From Variovorax sp. PBL-H6 (GTDB lineage: Bacteria > Pseudomonadota > Gammaproteobacteria > Burkholderiales > Burkholderiaceae_C), in contig NZ_LR594659.1 of NCBI RefSeq assembly GCF_901827155.1, forward strand, positions 1 to 64,000: DNA of 64,000 nt. The letters are read 5' to 3'. Shown here piece after piece: positions 10,861 to 20,026 of this stretch (within the stretch, counting starts at the first letter, position 1; each line of letters opens with the position of its first letter). A program made the position numbers and the translations under genes. The notes under the pieces are model-generated. The model searched no databases. It was not told where the DNA came from and worked only from the letters and a program-made list of their open reading frames with translations.

Positions 10861-12135
10861 TCAGCCGGAAAACAGCGAGGCCTGAACCGGCGCAGGCCTG
10901 AAGCGCCTGGCGATGTCTGCCGCTTCGAGGCCGCGGCCAGGCCGATGATCCTCGGTGATGACGAACAGCATCACGGTCGATAGCTGCACGCGCAGCCGGC
11001 GCAGGTCCTCGCTGCGCAGCCGTCGCACGCGGCGTGTGGCCAGCAGCCGCTCGACGGTCTTCACGCCAAGCCCGGGTACACGCAGCAGCATCTCGCGTGG
11101 TGCGCAGTTCAGGTCCACAGGGAAGCGCTCGCGGTGCGCGAGCGCCCAGGCGAGCTTGGGATCGAGGTCGAGCCGAAGCATGCCTTGCGAGGCAGGGACG
11201 ATCTCCTCGTGCGAGAAGCCGTAGTAGCGCATCAGCCAGTCGGCCTGGTAGAGGCGGTGCTCGCGCGCCAGCGGCGGTGCCTGCAGCGGCAGCGAAGGCG
11301 ACGCATCGGGGATGGGGCTGAAGGCCGAGTAGTACACGCGGCGCAGCCCGTAGGCGCCATACAGCCTGGCGCTCGACTCGAGGATGGCGCGATCGTCGGC
11401 GCCGTCCGCCCCCACGATCATCTGTGTGCTCTGCCCGGCCGGCGCAAACGGGGTGGGCGCGCTGCGCCGGGGTGGCGCGCCCGGCACCGAAGCCGTCTTG
11501 GCGGAGGCCGCCTCGAGCGATTCCCCGCGAGCCTCATCGATCTGCGTGCGCAGCCGGGCCATCGAGCGGCGGATGGCGTGGATGTTCTTTTCGGGCGCGA
11601 GCGAGGCGAGCCCTTGCGCGGTGGGCAGCTCGATGTTGATGCTCAGCCGGTCGGCGTAGCGCCCTGCGCGCTGCAGCAGCTCCGGCGCTGCGTCGGGAAT
11701 GGTCTTGAGGTGGATGTAGCCGCGAAAGTCGTGCGTCTCGCGCAGCACGCGCGCGACCTCCACCACCTGCTCCATGGTGTAGTCGGGACTGCGGATGATC
11801 CCCGAGCTCAGGAACAGCCCTTCGATGCAGTTGCGGCGATAGAAGTCGAGCGTCAGCGCCACGACCTCGTCAACGGTGAAGCGCGCGCGAGGCACGTTGC
11901 TGCTCACACGGTTGACGCAGTAGAGGCAGTCGTAGCCGCAATAGTTGGTGAGCAGTACCTTGAGGAGCGATACGCAGCGGCCGTCCGGCGTGAAGCTGTG
12001 GCAGATGCCCTGCCCGTCGGTGGAGCCGATGCCTTTGCCATTGGTTGAGTCGCGGCGCACGCCACCGCTGGAGGCGCACGAGGCGTCGTACTTGGCGGCG
12101 TCGGCGAGGATGGCGAGCTTCTGCTGGGTGTCCAC
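10861..12135 (-). CDS. Putative DNA modification/repair radical SAM protein (TIGR03916 type)
   Basis: Radical SAM enzyme with cluster motif CGYDCLYC (Cys66, Cys70, Cys73) after the typical opening KLAILADAAKYDASCASSG. The C-terminus holds a helix-hairpin-helix (APREMLLRVPGLGVKTVERL) that would contact DNA. The family is distantly related to spore photoproduct lyase and is usually encoded beside UDG-family or DUF4130 proteins; its exact reaction is unknown. The start is GTG at 12135, chosen to match the family's N-terminus. No Shine-Dalgarno sequence is visible and the codon directly abuts a LexA box, so the mRNA may be leaderless. It is probably co-transcribed with the UdgX fusion. Confidence 0.88.
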   Translation of the reverse strand: MDTQQKLAILADAAKYDASCASSGGVRRDSTNGKGIGSTDGQGICHSFTPDGRCVSLLKVLLTNYCGYDCLYCVNRVSSNVPRARFTVDEVVALTLDFYRRNCIEGLFLSSGIIRSPDYTMEQVVEVARVLRETHDFRGYIHLKTIPDAAPELLQRAGRYADRLSINIELPTAQGLASLAPEKNIHAIRRSMARLRTQIDEARGESLEAASAKTASVPGAPPRRSAPTPFAPAGQSTQMIVGADGADDRAILESSARLYGAYGLRRVYYSAFSPIPDASPSLPLQAPPLAREHRLYQADWLMRYYGFSHEEIVPASQGMLRLDLDPKLAWALAHRERFPVDLNCAPREMLLRVPGLGVKTVERLLATRRVRRLRSEDLRRLRVQLSTVMLFVITEDHRPGRGLEAADIARRFRPAPVQASLFSG

Positions 12136-12150
12136 TGTATGAATATACAG
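12135..12150 (-). promoter_or_regulatory. LexA box (SOS box)
   Basis: CTGT-ATGAATAT-ACAG matches the proteobacterial LexA consensus CTGT-N8-ACAG with an AT-rich centre. It overlaps the first base of the radical SAM start codon. On the minus strand it contains TATATT, which could be the -10 element. Confidence 0.8.
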
Positions 12151-12172
12151 CTGAAGCGGTTCCCCACAGACA

Positions 12173-13171
12173 TCAGGGTCTGCGCTTGCTCGCTGCGCGC
12201 CGACGCTGCCGAGCCCGCACCTCGGTCAAGAAATACGCGCCAGACGCGATGCACAAGGGGAGCAGGTAGTAGATCGCGCGGTACGCCAGCAGCGCAGCGA
12301 GCAGGCGGTCCGTGGGCACCTGGTACAGCAGCGCGACGAACACAGCCTCCAGCACGCCGAGGCCCGCTGGCACATGCGTGATGACGCCCGCCACTGCAGC
12401 CACGAGCAGCACCGCGAGCACATGCGGATAAGGCAGTTGCTGCTGGAGCAGGAACCAGATGACGCCACCGATCAGCGCCCAGTTGGTGCAGGACAGGGCC
12501 AGCTGCAACAGCGCCATGCCGAGCGCCGGCGTCTGCAGTTCGTGCCCGCGGATGTCCCAGATGTGCTCCCGCGCCACCGCGCACAGGACGAGGTACCCCA
12601 GCGCCAGCACCAACAGGGTCGCGCCGACGATGCGTAGCCCGTCCGCCTCGATCTTCCACTCTGGCGGCAGCGCCATGGGCCAGAAGTAGAAAGCGATGCC
12701 CGCGACCACCAGGTAGCCGAGCCAGTTGGTCAGCATGCTGAAGCCGAGCACCCGCGTGATCGTGAGGTTGCCCAGGCCGTGGCGCGAGTACAGCCTGTAG
12801 CGGAACGCAATGCCGCCGATCAGCGATCCGAGATTGAGGTTGAAGGCATAGCTGATGAAGGTGATGCCCATGACCGTGCGTGTGCCGAGCCGATGGCGCG
12901 TCATGTGCCGGCCGAGCAGGTCGTAGGTGCTGTAGATCGCAAAGCTGCACGCGGCCAGCATCAGTGCAGCCAGCAACGCCGGCAGCGGGATGTCGAGCAC
13001 GGCCTGGAGCACTTTCGTCCAGTCGATCGTGCGCGCCTGATGCACCAGCAGCCAGGCCACGAGGGCGAAGAAGATCCAGGTGGCGATGCGCCTGACCCAG
13101 AGCCACCACGTGCGCTTCGCCGCTTGCCCGGCCGCAGCGCCGGGCAAGGTAGGGCGCGCGCTGCCGCTCAT
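12173..13171 (-). CDS. YbhN/UPF0104 family membrane protein
   Basis: Polytopic inner-membrane protein of the lysylphosphatidylglycerol-synthase-TM/YbhN family; about 7-8 hydrophobic segments are visible across 332 residues. The motif region GSLIGGIAFRYRLYSRHGL and PAGLGVLEAVFVALL are typical of the family, which is linked to lipid movement or synthesis in the membrane. The start at 13171 overlaps the stop of the cardiolipin synthase gene (ATGA), which indicates translational coupling. The order nuclease/phosphatase-clsB-ybhN equals E. coli ybhP-clsB-ybhN. The C-terminus is very basic. Confidence 0.88.
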   Translation of the reverse strand: MSGSARPTLPGAAAGQAAKRTWWLWVRRIATWIFFALVAWLLVHQARTIDWTKVLQAVLDIPLPALLAALMLAACSFAIYSTYDLLGRHMTRHRLGTRTVMGITFISYAFNLNLGSLIGGIAFRYRLYSRHGLGNLTITRVLGFSMLTNWLGYLVVAGIAFYFWPMALPPEWKIEADGLRIVGATLLVLALGYLVLCAVAREHIWDIRGHELQTPALGMALLQLALSCTNWALIGGVIWFLLQQQLPYPHVLAVLLVAAVAGVITHVPAGLGVLEAVFVALLYQVPTDRLLAALLAYRAIYYLLPLCIASGAYFLTEVRARQRRRAASKRRP

Positions 13172-14394
13172 GCGTTGTCCGTACGCGCCGCGCTCCCGTG
13201 CGGGCCTTGTCCAGCCAACGGCTGGAGGCGCGGCGCATGGCGCGGCAGCCAGCCCACCCAGGACGGGTACCAGCGCAGCAGGTGAAAGACGAAGAAGCTG
13301 CGCACCAGCCGCCAGGCGCTCCACTCGCTGAGTTGCGTCACCTCGATCTTCTTGCAATGGTGACGCATGAGGTGGTCCAAGCGTTCGTCCAGTTGCCGGG
13401 CGAAGGAGGCGTCGCGCACGATCACATTGGCTTCCAGGTTGAGCGACAGGCTCAGCGGGTCGAGGTTGCTGGAGCCGATGGTGCTCCAGTGTTCATCCAC
13501 CCGCGCGACCTTGCCGTGCAGCGGTCGTTGGCAATACTCGTGGATTTTCACGCCGGCGTGCAGCAGGTGGTGGTAGAGCATGCTGGCACCTACCTTGACG
13601 ATCGGCATGTCGGGCTCGCCCTGCAGGATCAGATTCACATCGACGCCACGGCGCGCCGCGCGGCGCAATGCCTTGATGAGCCGATAGCCCGGGAAGAAGT
13701 AGGCGTTGGCGATCACGATGCGCTGCCGTGCAGCACGGATCGCGGCCAGGTAGTGGCGCTCGATGTCGTTGGTGTGCCGGCGGTTGTCACGACTGACGAA
13801 TTGCATCTCGGCGTCACCGGCCGGTGCGTTTGTCGACGGCGGCACGGCCCTGAGCCGGCGCCGGAACCAGCCGGCGCCCTTGTTGCCGACGGCGATCGCG
13901 TGGAGCACGAAGCGGTGGATCTCCGAGACGATCGGTCCCTCGAGCTGCACCGCATAGTCCTGCTTGGCCTTGGCTCCGAAATCCATCAGGTGGTCGGCCG
14001 AAAAGTTGATCCCGCCCACGAAGGCCAGCCGGCCGTCGACCACCGTGATCTTGCGGTGCATGCGGCGAAAGAGGTTGAGCCGCTGGCCGAGGAAGCGGCG
14101 GCCCGGGTCGAACACGCGCACGCGCACCCCGGCGTCGGTCAGCCCCTGGACGAACTCGTTGGACAGGTCCGGCGAACCGAAGCCGTCGATCATCAGGTCC
14201 ACCTTCACGCCGCGCTGCGCGGCCGCGCGCATGGCCTCGTGCAGCGCGAGGCCGACCTTGTCCTCGAACAGGATGAAGGTCTCGATGATCACCTCGCGCT
14301 CGGCGGTCCGGATGGCCTCGAAGACGCGGGGAAAGAACTGCTCGCCGTTCTCGAGCAGCTCCACGCTGTTGCCGAATGTCCAACGCTGGGCCAT
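13168..14394 (-). CDS. clsB: Cardiolipin synthase B (phospholipase D family)
   Basis: Makes cardiolipin or related phospholipids by phosphatidyl transfer at the inner membrane. Two phospholipase D HKD motifs are present: HRKITVVDG with GGINFS following, and HGKVARVD with GSSNLDPLS. The lack of N-terminal membrane helices and the size (408 residues) fit ClsB rather than ClsA. The start at 14394 (MAQRWTFGNS) lies 20 bases after the upstream gene's stop, with a GGGGGAA stretch before it. Middle gene of a three-gene operon with overlapping or short junctions. Confidence 0.92.
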   Translation of the reverse strand: MAQRWTFGNSVELLENGEQFFPRVFEAIRTAEREVIIETFILFEDKVGLALHEAMRAAAQRGVKVDLMIDGFGSPDLSNEFVQGLTDAGVRVRVFDPGRRFLGQRLNLFRRMHRKITVVDGRLAFVGGINFSADHLMDFGAKAKQDYAVQLEGPIVSEIHRFVLHAIAVGNKGAGWFRRRLRAVPPSTNAPAGDAEMQFVSRDNRRHTNDIERHYLAAIRAARQRIVIANAYFFPGYRLIKALRRAARRGVDVNLILQGEPDMPIVKVGASMLYHHLLHAGVKIHEYCQRPLHGKVARVDEHWSTIGSSNLDPLSLSLNLEANVIVRDASFARQLDERLDHLMRHHCKKIEVTQLSEWSAWRLVRSFFVFHLLRWYPSWVGWLPRHAPRLQPLAGQGPHGSAARTDNA

Positions 14395-14414
14395 GGAAGG
14401 ATTCCCCCGGGCCT

Positions 14415-15200
14415 TCAGAGCTCGATCTCCGCCACCAGCGGCGCGTGATCGGACAGGTGCGACCACGGCTTGCGCGGCAGTACCACCGGCGCATGCACGC
14501 CCGCGTTGCGAACGTAGATGCGGTCCAGCGGCAGCAGCGGGAAGCGCGAGGGAAAGGTCCTTGCGGCGCTGCCGTGGGCATGAACGAAGACCTCGCGCAG
14601 CGAGGCGCCCTGTTCGAGGATGTCATGCGCGCGGCCGCGCCAGTCGTTGAAGTCGCCGGCCACGATCAGGGGCGCGTCGGGCGGTACCTCGTCGCGCACG
14701 ATATGGCAGAGCAGTTCGAGCTGTTGAATGCGGTGGTTCTCGGCCAGGCCCAGGTGCGCACAGATCGCGTGCACGTCGACCGGGCGCCCGGGAAGCCGCA
14801 GCACGCAGTGCAGCAGCCCGCGCTTCTCGGGCCCGACGATCGACACGTCGTGGTTCTTGAAGTGGACGATCGGGAACTTCGACAGCACCGCGTTGCCGTG
14901 ATGGCCGCGCGGATAGACGGCGTTGCGGCCATACGCGAACTGCGGCCAGATCGTGTCGGCCAGGAACTCGTAGTGCGGCGCCTCCGGCCAGTTGTCGATC
15001 TTGCGCGAGTGGCGCGAATGGGTGCCGAGCACCTCCTGCAGGAACACCACGTCAGCGCCGACGGTGCGCACCGCTTCGCGCAGCTCGGGCAGGATGAACC
15101 TGCGATTCAGCGCAGTGAAACCCTTGTGGGTGTTCACCGTCATGACCTTGAGCGAGGTGGGCGTGGTCGCCGTGCCAGCGGCGGGAGTGGAGGGTTTCAC
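14415..15200 (-). CDS. Endonuclease/exonuclease/phosphatase family protein (YbhP-like)
   Basis: EEP-superfamily hydrolase of 261 residues with the conserved blocks [10 protein letters not shown] (Asn metal ligand), VVFLQEV (Glu), VAGDFNDW (Asp/Asn) and [13 protein letters not shown] (Asp-His). The first ~16 residues are low-complexity (Pro/Ala/Thr), so a later start is possible. It is first in the operon with clsB and ybhN, as ybhP is in E. coli, which suggests a phospholipid- or phosphodiester-related substrate rather than DNA repair. Substrate unknown. Confidence 0.87.
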   Translation of the reverse strand: MKPSTPAAGTATTPTSLKVMTVNTHKGFTALNRRFILPELREAVRTVGADVVFLQEVLGTHSRHSRKIDNWPEAPHYEFLADTIWPQFAYGRNAVYPRGHHGNAVLSKFPIVHFKNHDVSIVGPEKRGLLHCVLRLPGRPVDVHAICAHLGLAENHRIQQLELLCHIVRDEVPPDAPLIVAGDFNDWRGRAHDILEQGASLREVFVHAHGSAARTFPSRFPLLPLDRIYVRNAGVHAPVVLPRKPWSHLSDHAPLVAEIEL

Positions 15201-15405
15201 GTGCGCAGTTGTAAGCCGAGGCGAGTGGCCTTGCTGTAGGAGCTTGCCACCTCCTTCACCGGCCTGCGCCAGGCGGCGGTGGGTTCCTACAGCCGGGGCT
15301 GCCCGATCCCCACAATGGGCATGCCCAGCCCCACCTAGTTTGAACTCAGAGCTCGCGCAATGGGCTCACGTTCAGCTTGTTTGACCTTTGAAAGGGGACA
15401 TCATC

Positions 15406-15837
15406 ATGAAGAGAGCCTTGATTGCCAGCACCGTACTTACCGGCCTGATGGGCCTGGCGGGCGCCGGTTTCGCGCAGACCACCACGGTCCCGGCCCAGCC
15501 CGACCCGGCCAAGGGCGGCCAGGCCAGCACGAAGAGCGTGCCGGGCGGCGTGGCCAATGCCACCCAGCGCCCCGATGGCACCGACCCTGCCTCGCGCCAA
15601 GCAGTGAGGGCCGAGGCCCGCGCGCACAACCGCAACAACACCAACAACCCCGTGCCCAAGGGCGAGGCGACCACCATGGTGAACAGCCAGCCCAACGCCA
15701 TGCCGAGGCCCACGGGCGAGATGTCTCGCGGCGAGGTGAGTGCGGATGCCCGCAAGGTGAAGCCGCGCTTCGGTCAACCGGGCGAGCGGCCGGAAGTGCC
15801 GACCAACCCGACCAACAAGACGGGTACGCCGCAGTAA
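15406..15837 (+). CDS. Small secreted low-complexity protein
   Basis: 143 residues; the signal peptide MKRALIASTVLTGLMGLAGAG ends at FAQ. The mature chain is rich in Pro, Ala, Asn, Thr, Arg and Lys with no recognisable domain; segments such as NPVPKGEATTMVNSQPNAMP and PTNPTNKTGTP suggest an extended periplasmic protein. AAGGGG (15392-15397) is a good ribosome-binding site for the ATG at 15406. A strong terminator follows 14 bases after the stop, so it is probably transcribed alone. Function unknown. Confidence 0.75.
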   Translation: MKRALIASTVLTGLMGLAGAGFAQTTTVPAQPDPAKGGQASTKSVPGGVANATQRPDGTDPASRQAVRAEARAHNRNNTNNPVPKGEATTMVNSQPNAMPRPTGEMSRGEVSADARKVKPRFGQPGERPEVPTNPTNKTGTPQ

Positions 15838-15850
15838 GCGGGACGCGATC

Positions 15851-15881
15851 AAAAAAAGCCCGCAGTGATGCGGGCTTTTTT
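15851..15881. terminator. Bidirectional rho-independent terminator
   Basis: A-run, stem AGCCCGCA / TGCGGGCT with loop GTGA, then a T-run. It serves both the small secreted protein gene (+) and the Spy-like gene (-). Confidence 0.9.
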
Positions 15882-15901
15882 CGTGGGAGCCCGTACCGGG
15901 C

Positions 15902-16444
15902 TCAGCTCTTGGCGCCTTCGTTCGGCCCGCGGTGGCCCTGGCCACCTCGATGTCCGGCGTGAACGGTTTCCGCGTCGAAGGTCTTCTGCTGCTCCGGCGA
16001 GAGCGTCGCGTAGAAGCTGCGGGTGGCCTCGATGCGCTGTGCCAGGCGCGCGCTGCGCTCAGCCTGGCGCGCCTGCATGCGTTCCAGCCGCTGCGGCGTT
16101 GTCAGCTTCGCGAACTCGGCGCGCTCCATGCGGGCCGTGCCTGCCGGACGCGGCCGCTGCTGCGTGGCCGTGAAGTTGCTCCATGCGCCTTCCTGGCTGG
16201 CGTCCAGCCGCAGCTTCTGCTTGAGCTCGGCCAGCCGTTGCGCGCGCTTGGCCTGCATGCGCTCGAAGCGCTGGGCGCGGTCCAGGTGCGGGCGGGATGG
16301 CCTGGCGTCGGTTGGGGCGGCCTGCGTGGTTGCAACAGGAGCCGCGGTCGCGGGCGAAGACCCCTGCGCGAAGCCGGTGCTGCACGCGAAGGCGGCCGAG
16401 GCAATCAGGCCGGCCATGAGCTTTTTCTGACGAGACGAGATCAT
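15902..16444 (-). CDS. Spy/CpxP-like periplasmic LTxxQ protein
   Basis: Predicted periplasmic chaperone-like protein of 180 residues. A signal peptide runs to STGFAQ. The mature part is helical and Arg/Gln/Glu-rich with repeated LTTPQRLERMQARQAER and a second LSPEQQKTFD, the LTxxQ-type motifs of the Spy/CpxP family, which binds unfolded proteins or senses envelope stress. The start at 16444 is chosen for the signal peptide and the AAAGGAAG ribosome-binding site 7 bases upstream. A Gly/His-rich tail (HAGHRGGQGHRG) might bind metal ions. Confidence 0.8.
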   Translation of the reverse strand: MISSRQKKLMAGLIASAAFACSTGFAQGSSPATAAPVATTQAAPTDARPSRPHLDRAQRFERMQAKRAQRLAELKQKLRLDASQEGAWSNFTATQQRPRPAGTARMERAEFAKLTTPQRLERMQARQAERSARLAQRIEATRSFYATLSPEQQKTFDAETVHAGHRGGQGHRGPNEGAKS

Positions 16445-16578
16445 GAGAGTGCTTCCTTTCGAAGAAGCCTGCCGACACGGCGGCAGGTGAGGCAAGTGTG
16501 GAAGCGCACTGTGTCGCACCCGTCACGCCGGGGTGAGGGCGATGTAAAGAAAGATATCGGTCCGTTTCGTCCCGGCGC

Positions 16579-17649
16579 CTACTTGGGCCGCGGGGGCTCC
16601 AGCCCGGCATCCGGCGGCTGGAGCTGCCCGGCGCGCAGCGCAGCCACCGCGCGGGCGACCGCGCGGGCGACGTTGCGCACCTCTTCCTGCAGGCCGGTAT
16701 CGCGGTCGAGTGCGTCGTGACTCGTGGCGTAGGGTTCGTAGTAGCCCACGTAGCGGTCCAGCCGCGCCTGTGTGCCGGCGTCGATCAGGCCCATCCAGTC
16801 CAGCCAGTCGCTGAGATTGCGCCGCAGGCTTTCGACGCCGGCCACGTCGCCGTGCACCACCAGTCCATAGGCACGGCCCGCCAGGTGCTTGGGATAGCCC
16901 CATCCCTTGAGTTCGATGGCCTTGGCCTCTTCTGCCTTCTTGCCATGGGTGGCGGTGGGGTCGGGATTGCCGCCGTCCGCGCAGACCAGCCGGTCGGCCA
17001 TCAGCTTGAGTGGGCTGGCGGCCTGGTACCAGTGCGTCGGCGTGAAGAGGATGACGCCATGGGCCGCAGTCCAGCGTTCGTAGATCTCGTTCATCCAGTC
17101 GCCGGTCTGCCGCAGCGAATGGTTCGGGTAGCAGCTGCAGGGCCAGTGGCACAGCGGCATCGCGGTGGAGACGCAGCTCTTGCAGGGATGGATGTGGCGG
17201 CCGTAGTCGGACGTGAGCCGACTGAGATCCAGCACATCGCAATCGAACTGCTGCGCGTCCAGCACCTCGCGGGCCAGCTTCAGCAGGCGAAAGGTCTTCG
17301 ACATCTCGCCGGGGCAGGTGCCGTCGTTGCGCGGTGAGCTGTTGACAAGCAGCACGCGGGACTTCGTCTCGGGCCTGGACCAGGCGGCCTGAGCGCGCTC
17401 GATGCGCTCCTTCGCTTCGAGCCACTCGACGGAGAGCTCGTACTCGGGGTCGGCGTAGCCAGGACCGGCCTTGCGCGTCACCGGGGCCTTGCGGCCTTGC
17501 TGGTAGGCCTCCCACGCGATGACCTCGATGCGCGCCAGAGCCTCCGACTCGGCCTGGAAGGCCGGGTCGCGGTAGGCATGCATGAAGCGATGGTGGAACT
17601 CGGTGCGCTCGATGGGCGGTGGCGCCTGGCCTTTGCGGACTTCGGTCAT
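16579..17649 (-). CDS. Flavodoxin-fold NAD(P)H-dependent oxidoreductase
   Basis: 356 residues with an N-terminal helical extension of about 95 residues followed by an NADPH-dependent FMN reductase-like domain: SRVLLVNSSPRNDGTCPGEM for the FMN phosphate and HGVILFTPTHWYQAASPLKLMADR for the second loop. A Cys-rich loop HPCKSCVSTAMPLCHWPCSC is inserted between these, longer than the CxxC seen in many iron-sulfur flavoproteins and FMN reductases. It probably reduces quinones or related compounds in the cytoplasm; the substrate is unknown. Transcribed alone. Confidence 0.8.
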   Translation of the reverse strand: MTEVRKGQAPPPIERTEFHHRFMHAYRDPAFQAESEALARIEVIAWEAYQQGRKAPVTRKAGPGYADPEYELSVEWLEAKERIERAQAAWSRPETKSRVLLVNSSPRNDGTCPGEMSKTFRLLKLAREVLDAQQFDCDVLDLSRLTSDYGRHIHPCKSCVSTAMPLCHWPCSCYPNHSLRQTGDWMNEIYERWTAAHGVILFTPTHWYQAASPLKLMADRLVCADGGNPDPTATHGKKAEEAKAIELKGWGYPKHLAGRAYGLVVHGDVAGVESLRRNLSDWLDWMGLIDAGTQARLDRYVGYYEPYATSHDALDRDTGLQEEVRNVARAVARAVAALRAGQLQPPDAGLEPPRPK

Positions 17650-17742
17650 CGTCCCACTCTACGCAGGGCCCGTCGCCCGCACTGCTCTGCGGCGCACGCG
17701 AGCTGGCGTAGGTGCACGACTACATTTCGTGCGTTGTGCGCC

Positions 17743-18660
17743 TCAGCCGAGCTTCCCGCTCTGGAAGTCGTGCATTGCCTGCGTCAACTGCTCGCGCGTG
17801 TTCATGACGAAGGGACCGTACTGCGCGATGGGCTCGTGCAGCGGCTTGCCCGCGATCAGCAGCGCTCGCGCGAGGCTGTGGTTGGACGCCGGCGCGCGAA
17901 CCAGAACGCCGTCGCTGTGCGCATCGTTGGCGAGGATCGCCATGCGCTTGGTCGGGATCTCGCTGTTCCCGATGTAGAGGGACTCGCGAAACACATAGAG
18001 CAGCGCATTGCGATCCGCAGCCAGCGGCTGGGCGAACTCGGCGCCCGGCGGCAGCGTGAGGTCGAGGTAGAGCGGCTCGGTGTGTGCGCGCTGTACGGCG
18101 CCGGCGATGCCGTGGCTCTCGCCCGCGATCACGCGCACGCGCACGCCGGCCGGCGTCGCGAGCTCGGGAATTTCCTCGCTCTGGATGTCGCGATACCAGG
18201 GCTCGCGCATCTTGTCCTTGGCCGGCAGGTTGAGCCAGAGCTGGAAGCCTTCCATGAGCCCTTCCTCCTGCTCGGGCAACTCGCTGTGCACCAGGCCGCG
18301 CCCGGCGGTCATCCACTGCACGCCGCCGTTGGCCAGCAGGCCTTCATGGCCGGCGCTGTCGCGATGACGCATGCGGCCCGCGATCATGTAGGTGACGGTC
18401 TCGAAGCCGCGGTGCGGATGGCTGGGAAAGCCGCCGATGTAGTCGCCGGGGTTGTCACTGCCGAAGGCGTCGAGCATCAGGTAGGGGTCGAGCCGCTGCT
18501 GCAACGACTGGTGCAGCACGCGCGTGAGCTTGACGCCGTCGCCATCGCTGGTGGAGACGCCGGCGACGATCTGGTCGATGCCGCGCGGGCGGGTCAAGGA
18601 AGCGGGTTCGACATGGTGCGCAGGGTGGTGGGCCGTGTGGGTAGTGCTCATCCGCGGCAT
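17743..18660 (-). CDS. Pirin family protein
   Basis: Bicupin of 305 residues. The N-terminal cupin shows the metal-binding PSHPHRGFETVTYM with the later MTAGRGLVHSE, the pirin signature including the iron-binding His residues and Glu. Bacterial pirins such as YhhW have quercetinase activity; others are redox sensors. A His-rich start (HTAHHPAHH) precedes the fold. An alternative Met lies at 18651; neither start has a clear ribosome-binding site. It does not appear to share an operon with its neighbours. Confidence 0.9.
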   Translation of the reverse strand: MPRMSTTHTAHHPAHHVEPASLTRPRGIDQIVAGVSTSDGDGVKLTRVLHQSLQQRLDPYLMLDAFGSDNPGDYIGGFPSHPHRGFETVTYMIAGRMRHRDSAGHEGLLANGGVQWMTAGRGLVHSELPEQEEGLMEGFQLWLNLPAKDKMREPWYRDIQSEEIPELATPAGVRVRVIAGESHGIAGAVQRAHTEPLYLDLTLPPGAEFAQPLAADRNALLYVFRESLYIGNSEIPTKRMAILANDAHSDGVLVRAPASNHSLARALLIAGKPLHEPIAQYGPFVMNTREQLTQAMHDFQSGKLG

Positions 18661-18735
18661 GGTGGCACGGAGCCGACGACCGCGTCAGGGGTGTGGATGC
18701 CGCCCCCCATGCACGCGCGGCGCAGGGTGCCCCCT

Positions 18736-20013
18736 TCAGGGCGGCGGTGTGAAGCGCGCGGCGGCGATGTTCCTCTGCAGCGACTCGCGCTGGGTGCGGG
18801 TGATCCCGCGCAGGCCTTCGGCCACCCATTTGGCGCGCTCGCCGTCGATGCGTCCGTCGCGCTGCCATTTCTCGAGCGCGGCACCCGGGTTGTTCAGCAT
18901 GGCGGCCAGCCAGACCGCCTGCGCCGGCTCCAGGTTGCGGGCGCTGCGCTTGAAGTAGCGCCGCGCCGCGGCCTCGGCACCGCACAGGCCGCCCGGGCCC
19001 CAGGGCGCGTTGTCGAGGTAGAGCTGCAGGATGCGGGGCTTGCCCAGCATCTGCTCCATCTCCACCGCATAGAGCAGCTCGCGCAGCTTGCGCTCGGCCG
19101 TGCGCTCGCTGCCGGTCACGACCAGCCGGGCCAGCTGCTGGCTGAGGGTGCTGCCGCCGCGCTCGACCTGGCCGGCTTTCTGGTTGGCGTCGAGGGCGGC
19201 CGTGAGTTCGGCGAGGTCGTAGCCGGGGTGGCTGAAGAAGCGCTGGTCCTCGGCCGCGATCACCGCGCGCGCGAGCCAGCTCTCGGGGGCCAGCCGGCTC
19301 GGCGGGCCGCAGCTGGTGCGCGCGTCGAGCAGGGCCTCGGTGCCCAGGCCCTCGACGCTGAACTGCTCGATGCGTGGATGCAGCGCGAGTTGGTTCGCTG
19401 GCAGATCGAGCTGGGCACGCAGCGCCAGCGTGCCGCCGATGCGGGCCCGCTGCAGCTCGGGAATGCCGGGCGCCAGCACGCTGTACCAGCGGGCGATGGG
19501 CGCCTCGGGCGCATCGATGTGGATCTGCAGGGACTTCTGCGTGAGCTTGCCGTCCCAGCGCGCGCGCAGCACGTTGTCGCCCGCCACGCTGGACACCGTG
19601 GTCGCGGCCGGCGTGGCTTCGAGCACCCCGTTGAGGGAGCCGGCATCGCGGCGGGCGGTGAAGCGCAGGTTGTCGAGCCGGATCGGCGCGTTGCCAAGCG
19701 CCGGTACCGAGGCGCTGCAGGGTGCACAGTCCAGCTCGAGGCTGGTGTTGGCCTCGTTCCAGCCGACGCGCACCGGACCGTGTTCGGTCTCGAAGCTGCG
19801 GCCGGCCACCCAGGGCGCGAACCAGGAGGACGTGGCGAGCCGGATCGCGGTGGGGACGCCGACGTCGAGCACGAAAGGCCCCGCCTTGACGCGCGCCGGC
19901 CACTCGCCGGGACCGGGCGCCAGTGCCAGCTTCACGACCAGATAGATGGCGACCGCGGCGGTCAGCACCAGGGCCAGCAACCCGAAGAGCAGGAAGAGCA
20001 GCGCTTTCTTCAA
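18736..20013 (-). CDS. Monofunctional peptidoglycan glycosyltransferase (GT51) with membrane anchor
   Basis: 425 residues: N-terminal membrane helix (residues 4-30), a ~220-residue extracytoplasmic region of beta-rich, AsmA-like appearance, and a C-terminal GT51 domain. The GT51 motifs are AAEDQRFFSHPGYD with catalytic Glu255, GGSTLSQQLARL (286-297), ERKLRELLYAVEMEQ and LYLDNAPWGP. No transpeptidase domain follows. It polymerises lipid II glycan strands at the outer face of the inner membrane. It is the last gene of the operon with the VIT protein, exosortase and EpsI-like genes, 13 bases after the latter, which is an unusual partner for an exosortase. Confidence 0.87.
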   Translation of the reverse strand: MKKALLFLLFGLLALVLTAAVAIYLVVKLALAPGPGEWPARVKAGPFVLDVGVPTAIRLATSSWFAPWVAGRSFETEHGPVRVGWNEANTSLELDCAPCSASVPALGNAPIRLDNLRFTARRDAGSLNGVLEATPAATTVSSVAGDNVLRARWDGKLTQKSLQIHIDAPEAPIARWYSVLAPGIPELQRARIGGTLALRAQLDLPANQLALHPRIEQFSVEGLGTEALLDARTSCGPPSRLAPESWLARAVIAAEDQRFFSHPGYDLAELTAALDANQKAGQVERGGSTLSQQLARLVVTGSERTAERKLRELLYAVEMEQMLGKPRILQLYLDNAPWGPGGLCGAEAAARRYFKRSARNLEPAQAVWLAAMLNNPGAALEKWQRDGRIDGERAKWVAEGLRGITRTQRESLQRNIAAARFTPPP

Positions 20014-20026
20014 AAATGTCTCTCAA

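Noticed and set aside
15190..15206. GTTTCACGTGC near 15.2 kb resembling parS
   Set aside because: Only the left half and centre match; the right half lacks AAACA, so ParB binding is unlikely.
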